Of a stretch of DNA of 64,000 bases, positions 58,090 to 64,000 are shown piece by piece. Under the pieces are notes generated by a model. The model searched no databases. It was not told where the DNA came from and saw nothing but the letters and a program-made list of their open reading frames with translations. The stretch is taken from assembly GCA_014075255.1 (NCBI GenBank), contig CP046178.1, forward strand, positions 1,630,894 through 1,694,893. The letters run 5' to 3'. Source of the DNA: Gammaproteobacteria bacterium (GTDB lineage Bacteria; Pseudomonadota; Gammaproteobacteria; UBA4575). How positions within the stretch are numbered: position 1 is the stretch's first letter; the number at the start of each line of letters is the position of its first letter. Position numbers and translations under genes: made by a program.

Positions 58090-58827
58090 ATGCGAGTAGT
58101 TCGCCTTCATACCCATCAAAGTCTAGCTCCAAATATAGAACTGGAGCTAGATGATGATATTCGACATTATGCTGTAAACGTCCTCAGGCTAAATAAACGT
58201 TCCTCATTAAGACTTTTCAATGGTGATGGGCATGATTATGCTTGCGAAATCATCGATTACAGTAAAGCAATCCTGCGAGTCAAAATCACAGAAAAGTTAA
58301 CCTTGTATAGCGAATCTTCATTAACTACACATTTATACCTCAGCGTATCAAAAAGTTCGCACATGGACTTTGCAATTCAAAAATCTGTGGAAGCAGGTGT
58401 AACGAATATCCACCCTATAATTACTGAACGCATTGTTAACAAATCAACAGATAAATCTGCTGAGAATAAACATCAACACTGGCAACGCATTATTCATAGT
58501 GCTTGTGAACAGACTGGCAGATCTATCATTCCCCAGTTATTACCTATAACCGAGCTCAATCAGATTGAACAACTGAATGATAATGAGCATGGCCTGACAT
58601 TCGATGCTAGCTCTAATCAAACCATTAATAGCTTAAACATAAATAAACCATCATCGATAAAATTGTTAGTTGGCCCTGAAGGCGGGCTAACTGAAAGTGA
58701 AGTAAAAGTTGTATCGCTAAAAGGTTTTCAATCTGTGCGCTTTGGGCCACGCATACTGCGAACAGAAACCGCGGCACTTGCTGCAGTGCTCACTGCTCAG
58801 CAACTATGGGGTGATCTTGCAAAGTAA
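58090..58827 (+). CDS. rsmE: 16S rRNA (uracil-1498-N3) methyltransferase
   Basis: A 245-residue SPOUT methyltransferase that modifies U1498 of 16S rRNA using SAM. The knotted C-terminal domain shows LLVGPEGGLTESEVKVV and SVRFGPRILRTETAALAAV, and the N-terminal PUA-like part starts RVVRLHTHQSLAPN. RsmE often follows ahcY/metF genes in Gammaproteobacteria. It begins 30 bases after ahcY, probably in the same transcript. Confidence 0.95.
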   Translation: MRVVRLHTHQSLAPNIELELDDDIRHYAVNVLRLNKRSSLRLFNGDGHDYACEIIDYSKAILRVKITEKLTLYSESSLTTHLYLSVSKSSHMDFAIQKSVEAGVTNIHPIITERIVNKSTDKSAENKHQHWQRIIHSACEQTGRSIIPQLLPITELNQIEQLNDNEHGLTFDASSNQTINSLNINKPSSIKLLVGPEGGLTESEVKVVSLKGFQSVRFGPRILRTETAALAAVLTAQQLWGDLAK

Positions 58828-58884
58828 ATGAAATGTTAGATTACTATGGCCTATTACTTTCCATTGCTAACACAATAATTTTAA

Positions 58885-59361
58885 TTAAGTAGCGCGCGTT
58901 AAAAGTATTTCTTCTAACTTCTGGAAGTTAGGAATTGCCAACTCTTTACTGCCGATTTTTACATAGTAGGAAACCAGCTCTGAATATTTATTCATCATGC
59001 CATCATGATTAAATAAAGCTCGGCTATCTAAAATCAGTGGCCTAGGCATCGATTGCACTTCTATTGCATACAAAGGAAACGATTCAGTATTATCAATTAC
59101 ATGGCAAATTACTGCGCGAATATTCTTTGATTTTACTAATCTAGTTTGGTTGCAAAGCCGCTCAAATGAAATTACAGGAATCACGTAATCTTCCCAATCA
59201 ATTTCACCAATTAACCAATCTTCCTCTTCTCCCAAAAGATTTATATTTGGCTTGTAAATAACTTCTTTAACAATCGACTTGGGTATTAACACATCGTTGC
59301 CATTGAGAGGCAATAGCATGCAACTTAGGGTTGGATAGACTGTAGATTCGGGTAGAGACAT
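58885..59361 (-). CDS. CheW-domain protein (ChpC-like)
   Basis: A 158-residue single CheW domain. The sequences MLLPLNGNDVLIPKSIVKEVIY, LIGEIDWEDYVIPVISFERLC and AIEVQSMPRPLILDSRAL follow the fold. It starts 4 bases after the end of the ChpA C-terminal receiver frame, so it is translated with chpA. Its position after the hybrid kinase corresponds to chpC of the Pseudomonas Chp system; the chpB methylesterase gene is absent between them. Confidence 0.82.
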   Translation of the reverse strand: MSLPESTVYPTLSCMLLPLNGNDVLIPKSIVKEVIYKPNINLLGEEEDWLIGEIDWEDYVIPVISFERLCNQTRLVKSKNIRAVICHVIDNTESFPLYAIEVQSMPRPLILDSRALFNHDGMMNKYSELVSYYVKIGSKELAIPNFQKLEEILLTRAT

Positions 59362-59365
59362 AATA

Positions 59366-59659
59366 TTACTTCACCACATCTTGCACGTAAGCCAATAACT
59401 CACTTTCATTATAAGGTTTACCTAAATATTCTTGCACACCTATATCCATTGCGCGTTGGCGATGTTTCTCACCAGTACGAGAGGTAATCATTATGATTGG
59501 CACATTTTTTAAACGTTCGTTATTTCTGACATGAGTCGCTAGCTCATAACCATCCATTCGCGGCATCTCGATATCCAACAATATAAGGGAAGGCGTAAAA
59601 TCTTGTAGTTTTTGCACCGCATCCACACCATCTTTAGCGGTAACTACCTGGTAGTTATT
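59366..59659 (-). pseudogene. ChpA C-terminal receiver domain, cut off by an in-frame TGA
   Basis: After the stop at 59660-59662 the same frame continues without interruption to 59366: NNYQVVTAKDGVDAVQKLQDF, LILLDIEMPRMDGYELATHVR with the phosphorylated Asp, then PIIMITSRTGEKHRQRAMDIGVQEYLGKPYNESEL with the conserved Thr/Ser and Lys. The first receiver strand (TIMVVDDSITIRKVTTRFLE) lies before the stop. Family members usually have Arg where TGA stands; CGA to TGA is one base change. Translation could restart at ATG/GTG 59626, but such a receiver would lack its acidic pocket. Confidence 0.85.
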
Positions 59660-62600
59660 TCACTCAAGGAAGCGCGTGGTAACTTTTCGAATGGTAATAG
59701 AATCATCTACAACCATAATAGTAGCTTGTGCATTATCAACAGTTTCTGCAATATTTAAAGCTGCATCTTCAAACTGACTAACAGCATCCATGCGAATCAA
59801 ACCTTGAATATCAAGAATTAATACAACATTGCCATCACCCAAGATAGTTGCGCCTGAAATCGCTGGCAACCGACTTAGCTGAGTTGCCAAAGGCTTAACA
59901 ACAATTTCGCGATTTCCTAATGTAGCCTCCACATGAATGGCCATACGCGAATCACCAGAACGCACTAATAAGACTGGGAACATTTTATCGGCACCGCTTA
60001 GTTGTGCTTGGCATATTTCTAATAAACTACCTAAATGACATAAGCGATAATCTCTATCAGCATAATGATAGCTAGCATTTTTTTCTGCGTACTTTTGCTT
60101 TAACTCATGGGCAGACAAACGCACTACACCTTCCACACTCGCTAAAGGAATGGCATAAATTTCAGTTCCACTTTTAACTAGCAATGACTGAGTGATTGCT
60201 AAGGTAATTGGAATACGAATAACAAATTTAGCACCTTCACCTAATACCGAGTTTATTTGCAGAGAACCACCTAACTGTTTTAGTTCGCTGGCAACTACAT
60301 CCATACCCACACCACGTCCTGATACCTGTGAAACTTCCCCAGCAGTACTAAAGCCAGGAGTTAAAATTAGATTTAATGCTTCACGTTCAGTTAATTCACT
60401 ATCATCAATAATTCCCAGTTCCAATGCTTTGCTTTTAATTCTTTCAGCATCAAGCCCAGCACCATCATCAGATACTACTATTACAATTTCTGTACCTTCA
60501 CGAATTACATCGATCTTAATTTCACCTTGCCTAGGCTTTTTAGCTTTTTCGCGAAGCCCTTCCTCTTCTATTCCATGTGAAATTGCATTACGAACCAAAT
60601 GCTCTAGCGGTGCAACGATACGATTAAGAATCGAACTATCTACCTCAGTGTTTTGACCAATGACTTTTAAATCAGCATCTTTATTTAGCTCGCGAGAGGT
60701 TTGTCTTACAATGCGCTGCAAACGCGGCACAAGCTGACTGAACTGCACCATGCGAGTACGCATTAATCCTTCTTGCAAATCTCCACTTATACGTCGTTGC
60801 TGAGCAAGTAATAATTCTGATTCACGCACTTGATCTGAAAGAATGTCTTTTATACTTAATAGATCATTAACACTCTCTGCTAGTGATCTTGAAAGCTGTT
60901 GAATATTGGAATAACGATCTAGTTCCAGAGGATCAAAATCCTCTTGCTCAGGAACTTCATGCGCATGGCGAGATAAAATTTGTGTTTCCGTTTCAATTTC
61001 TAAGTTACGCAGTTGTTCGCGCAATCGATCAACAACCTGCTCGAGTTCAAATATATTTACATTGTAGTTATTACCTACTTGCTCCAAGCGGGCCTGAAAG
61101 ATATTTACTTCACCTGCGTTATTAACAAGGTTATCCAACATGCTCGATTGCAATCTTACGGCTTGTTGACCAGAAATTAATGGCTGAGCATTTTGTTGAG
61201 TATTCAAATCTACAGGATTGCGTAAAACAGGAATTTTTACGATTTTACCTGGTTTCGCTTTAGTCGCCGCTTTCGTAGCAGGCTTACTTTTATCAATAGT
61301 TCTTGGTTGTTCTGGTTGTTCTGGTTGTTCTGGTTGTTCTGGTTGTTCTGGTTGTTCTGGTTGTTCTGGTTGTTCTGGTTGTTCTGGTTGTTCTGGTTGT
61401 TCAATACCACAATACTCTTGCCCAGATTGTAGTGCCTCTAATTCCGCAATCATGTTTGATGCAGGTAATACAGGCTCTCTAGCAACCGCAAGGTCTACCA
61501 TTTCATTTATTTGATCAAGACAACGCTGCACAACATCAAATGTTTTATCGTTTGCGTCTATACATGATTCCGAAATATCAATCACAAAAGTTTCGAATGT
61601 ATGACTGAAATCACCGATATTGCTATAGGTTGCCATGCGCGCACTACCCTTAAGGGTATGTAATTGACGAAGAAATTCGGAAACAATGTTTTCCTCGTCA
61701 TTATTGCTTCTCCATTTTTCCAAACATTGATTACAAGTTTCTAGAATATCGCTGGCTTCCTCTAGAAATATCTCCACCAAATCAGCATCTTTGCCGACAT
61801 AAATATCTACATGCTCATGTGACTCATTAGCCGTAATATTGATATCAGAAGGTATAGCTTTGTGAAGAATTTGCACCGCATCATCAAATGATGTTTCTAG
61901 TTCAGTTTCAGATCTAAATACTGCCTCAGATTCTGATTGATTCTGATTTTTTTCATGCTTAACATCTCTTGCATTTGCTACCCTATTCTCTAATACGGGT
62001 ATTTCAACAAAATTTAAATCATTTATTTTTTGCAATAGTGCATCATTAGTTTCTGAATTCCTTAATGACGCAGCTTTTTCATTTATACCCAGTTTCACAT
62101 ATTCAATACATTCAACAAATACATCAAATTGTTTTGCTTTAAGTTTTTTATTACTCTGATTGCATTCTTGACAATATTTATCCAAAGGAGCGATAAGCTT
62201 AGCAACAGAAGCAACCCGAGCAGTGCGCGAACAACCATACAAGGTGTGCAATGCATGTAGCAGCTTATCGTCAACAGGTAATATTTTATGTTCTTTTTTA
62301 GTCGCTAGAATTTTTTCAATTGAATCTACATGATGCTTAGCTTCATCGAGAAATAGCGCATAAAGCTCTTCTTCAAGATCATCCTTAGGTAATACATCAT
62401 CTACTGCATCTTTTAGAACATCATCATAAATATTTTGTTGTTCAATTTTCTCTAGCTCTTCTAGATCTATATTGACTACATCAATATTGGTGGCAATGGG
62501 GTCAAAAGTTTCAATGGATTCATCCGCAGTTTGTTTTATATCTTTATTCTTTTCTAAAAAGCTTTGCGCCTCACCAAACAATCCCACGACATCTGCTACA

Positions 62601-63580
62601 GGTTCACGATGAGTTTTAAGTTGGAAGACTAATTCATTCAATAACGCAACAGCGTTTTCTAGCAAATCGTGCAGATCACTTGTAACTACGAATGATTTAT
62701 CAATTACTTTGTTTAAAGTATTTTCAAGTTGCCAGGAATATTCACCAATAATTTCAGCACCGACAAGTCGTCCACCACCTTTTAAGGTATGAAATGATCT
62801 GCGGATAATAGTTAATGCATCCTCATTCCCAGTATCATCTCTCCATATTGTTCGATTTAAATTTATTTTTTCTACTTCTTCTTCAGCCTCTTCGATAAAT
62901 ATTTCAATCACTTCCTCATCAGCATCTCCCCTATTAGCTAATAAGCTTTGTTCTACACCATCGATACTTATTGTGATTGCATATGACTTATCATCAAACT
63001 CAGCAGCAATAGAATCTTCGCTAATCATTTCTGGTAACAGTAATTCTGTTGCATCATGGCTTGAAAGCTCATCTAGATCGGCCTCATCAAGGAAAACTGA
63101 CTCATCCTGCTCATCTAACTCACTTAAATCATATGCTTGAGAATTAGTACTAAGCTGCTCTTCGAGTTCATCAAGCTCGAGTAAGTTAGTTGCGTCAAGA
63201 TCAACTTCTACTACACCAACACTCTCATCTTCATCGCTAACATCTATGTTAAGAGCATCTTCGAAAGCTACATTAGCCATACTATTAAGCTCAGTGGCTG
63301 CTTCCTCAATACTGGTAGATTCAAGTATTGCTAATTCAGGAGATAGCTCGGATTCTTCTTCAGCATTAGGCAAATCAAACAGCTCTGTATGCTCTTCAAC
63401 TGCGCTAGTATCTGTTGTTGTTGCAGCCTCATCTTTATTTGTTTCCTCTTGGATTTCAAACAGATCGTAATCAACAGCGAGGTCTAAAGAGGTTGCACTT
63501 AATCGTTCTAAATCAAGCTCTTCTGAATCAGCCTGTTTAACAAGCGCTTCTTCAGTAGCAGCATTATTTAAATCGTAGTT
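59660..63580 (-). CDS. chpA: ChpA-type chemosensory hybrid kinase, central part
   Basis: The main frame of a large CheA-like kinase of the Chp (twitching/surface sensing) type; the stop-free frame runs up to the frameshift near 63596, and its first Met codon is at 63373. It carries Hpt domains with phospho-accepting His in SFHTLKGGGRLVGAE and LHTLKGSARMATYS. A third Hpt-like site reads LHTLYGCSRTARV, which keeps the His but looks degenerate. A Pro/Glu/Gln linker follows, then a dimerisation region, the histidine kinase ATPase (LEHLVRNAISHGIEEEG, VSDDGAGLDAERIK, VSGRGVGMDVV), a CheW-like domain and the start of a receiver. It ends at an in-frame TGA. The upstream part is in another frame because of an A9 run, so the gene is broken at both ends as given. 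Confidence 0.85.
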   Translation of the reverse strand, partial: NYDLNNAATEEALVKQADSEELDLERLSATSLDLAVDYDLFEIQEETNKDEAATTTDTSAVEEHTELFDLPNAEEESELSPELAILESTSIEEAATELNSMANVAFEDALNIDVSDEDESVGVVEVDLDATNLLELDELEEQLSTNSQAYDLSELDEQDESVFLDEADLDELSSHDATELLLPEMISEDSIAAEFDDKSYAITISIDGVEQSLLANRGDADEEVIEIFIEEAEEEVEKINLNRTIWRDDTGNEDALTIIRRSFHTLKGGGRLVGAEIIGEYSWQLENTLNKVIDKSFVVTSDLHDLLENAVALLNELVFQLKTHREPVADVVGLFGEAQSFLEKNKDIKQTADESIETFDPIATNIDVVNIDLEELEKIEQQNIYDDVLKDAVDDVLPKDDLEEELYALFLDEAKHHVDSIEKILATKKEHKILPVDDKLLHALHTLYGCSRTARVASVAKLIAPLDKYCQECNQSNKKLKAKQFDVFVECIEYVKLGINEKAASLRNSETNDALLQKINDLNFVEIPVLENRVANARDVKHEKNQNQSESEAVFRSETELETSFDDAVQILHKAIPSDINITANESHEHVDIYVGKDADLVEIFLEEASDILETCNQCLEKWRSNNDEENIVSEFLRQLHTLKGSARMATYSNIGDFSHTFETFVIDISESCIDANDKTFDVVQRCLDQINEMVDLAVAREPVLPASNMIAELEALQSGQEYCGIEQPEQPEQPEQPEQPEQPEQPEQPEQPEQPEQPRTIDKSKPATKAATKAKPGKIVKIPVLRNPVDLNTQQNAQPLISGQQAVRLQSSMLDNLVNNAGEVNIFQARLEQVGNNYNVNIFELEQVVDRLREQLRNLEIETETQILSRHAHEVPEQEDFDPLELDRYSNIQQLSRSLAESVNDLLSIKDILSDQVRESELLLAQQRRISGDLQEGLMRTRMVQFSQLVPRLQRIVRQTSRELNKDADLKVIGQNTEVDSSILNRIVAPLEHLVRNAISHGIEEEGLREKAKKPRQGEIKIDVIREGTEIVIVVSDDGAGLDAERIKSKALELGIIDDSELTEREALNLILTPGFSTAGEVSQVSGRGVGMDVVASELKQLGGSLQINSVLGEGAKFVIRIPITLAITQSLLVKSGTEIYAIPLASVEGVVRLSAHELKQKYAEKNASYHYADRDYRLCHLGSLLEICQAQLSGADKMFPVLLVRSGDSRMAIHVEATLGNREIVVKPLATQLSRLPAISGATILGDGNVVLILDIQGLIRMDAVSQFEDAALNIAETVDNAQATIMVVDDSITIRKVTTRFLE
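61304..61402 (-). repeat. Eleven perfect 9-bp repeats encoding (EQP)11 in ChpA
   Basis: The unit TGGTTGTTC on the plus strand (GAACAACCA on the coding strand) repeats 11 times without a mismatch and encodes Glu-Gln-Pro. It forms the linker between the Hpt array and the kinase core of ChpA. Because each unit is 9 bases, slippage would change linker length without breaking the frame. Confidence 0.97.
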
Positions 63581-64000
63581 TACGGGTATTTTTGGTTTTT
63601 TTTTAATTCTAGATCTGTCGAGCTGAGTAATGCTAGCGAATCGTCATCTGCTACTGGGTCTACACTTGCAAGCTCTTCAACTTCTACCGTTTGTAATGGC
63701 CCAGAACTACTTGATAATTCGATTTCACTACCTACCAGCTTAGACGCATTTTTAATTCCATACTCGAGAATATCTTTTGGATCACTATCGTCTACAATAA
63801 GTGCCTCTAAATAACATTCCACGCTAGTAATAGAGTCTGCAAACGCATCTAGCTTATCGGAATTAGAACTAAGTTCTTGTGTCGCATTATCATCTAGTAA
63901 AAACACTTGCACACATTCTAATATCTTTGCTGCGTCATCTAAATTTAGAATGGATAGTGCACCTATAACTTTGCGGAAATAGTCTTGCACTTTCTCATAC
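63580..64000 (-). pseudogene. ChpA N-terminal part, frameshifted and running off the right edge
   Basis: The frame is open from the right edge (the GTG at 63990 is internal) and reads QDYFRKVIGALSILNLDDAAKIL, like the N-terminal FimL/Hpt-like part of ChpA. It stops at 63580 just after LELKKNQKYP. The shift occurs at an A9 run (63596-63604). Ten A residues would give LKKKPKIPVNYDLNNAATEEA and continue into the main frame. So this and the central part are one gene, and the break is a one-base deletion or a sequencing error. Confidence 0.85.

Noticed and set aside
61304-61402. Short tandem repeats as a possible CRISPR
   Set aside because: Units are 9 bp, contiguous, without spacers, and in frame with chpA coding.
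61218-61514. Plus-strand 98-residue frame with (CSG)n repeats
   Set aside because: It is the antisense of the (EQP)11 minisatellite in chpA; it has no ribosome-binding site and lies wholly inside a well-supported gene.

Overview
The window is a contiguous, low-GC (about 40% by eye) piece of chromosome from a Gammaproteobacterium that I cannot name more closely. The evidence is an aerobic ubiquinone hydroxylase (Coq7), a class 1 SpeD, a Crp/Vfr regulator next to a YhfA-like OsmC protein, an rpe-gph-trpEGDC order as in pseudomonads, a tkt-gap-pgk-pyk-fba block, glnK-amtB, metK-ahcY-rsmE and a Chp-type (twitching/chemosensory) CheA. Nearly every base is in a gene. I saw no tRNA, rRNA, insertion sequence, prophage or CRISPR array.

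Layout. 1-4.5 kb: 5'-truncated coq7, speD, OsmC, crp, then zur and a MerC-type membrane protein behind a perfect Zur-type palindrome, a NYN-domain protein and a 33-residue membrane microprotein. 4.5-8 kb: di-haem oxidoreductase, small His-rich protein, GNAT, PsiE-like protein. 8-13.5 kb: rpe-gph-trpE-G-D-C on the minus strand with a possible one-Trp leader peptide before trpE. 13.6-16.3 kb: CopD-like protein, cytochrome c, CreD. 16.3-21.5 kb: chaperone (frameshifted) and usher of the CS1/TcfC type, facing three tandem pilin-like paralogues. 21.7-29.3 kb: fused SpmA/SpmB protein (frameshifted), homocysteine S-methyltransferase, purE-purK-oxidoreductase-thioredoxin operon, purC. 29.3-34.1 kb: TetR-controlled RND/MMPL exporter fused to a LolA-like domain, with an outer-membrane partner. 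34.1-43.8 kb: bioD, glnK-amtB, glycolysis block. 43.9-54.4 kb: a two-gene operon for a 2326-residue OmpA/beta-barrel surface protein and a 1139-residue repeat protein. 54.8-64 kb: thioredoxin-like protein, metK-ahcY-rsmE, CheW-like protein and a large ChpA hybrid kinase running off the right edge.

How they work together. The trp cluster supplies tryptophan and carries the upstream housekeeping genes rpe and gph. MetK, AhcY and the homocysteine methyltransferase cover the SAM cycle. GlnK-AmtB is a nitrogen-controlled ammonium uptake pair with NtrC-like palindromes upstream. The surface-directed functions are the usher pathway, the DUF11/DUF7933 proteins and the Chp system, which together suggest attachment and surface sensing.

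Sequence quality matters when reading this window. Three genes (chaperone, SpmAB, chpA) are each put out of frame by the apparent loss of one base in an A or T homopolymer, and chpA also has an in-frame TGA where Arg is expected. The homopolymer pattern fits sequencing error at least as well as true gene decay. The most unusual items are the RND-LolA gene fusion, the giant OmpA-barrel operon with a perfect 320-bp tandem duplication, the (EQP)11 minisatellite in ChpA and the microprotein behind a sigma-54-like element.
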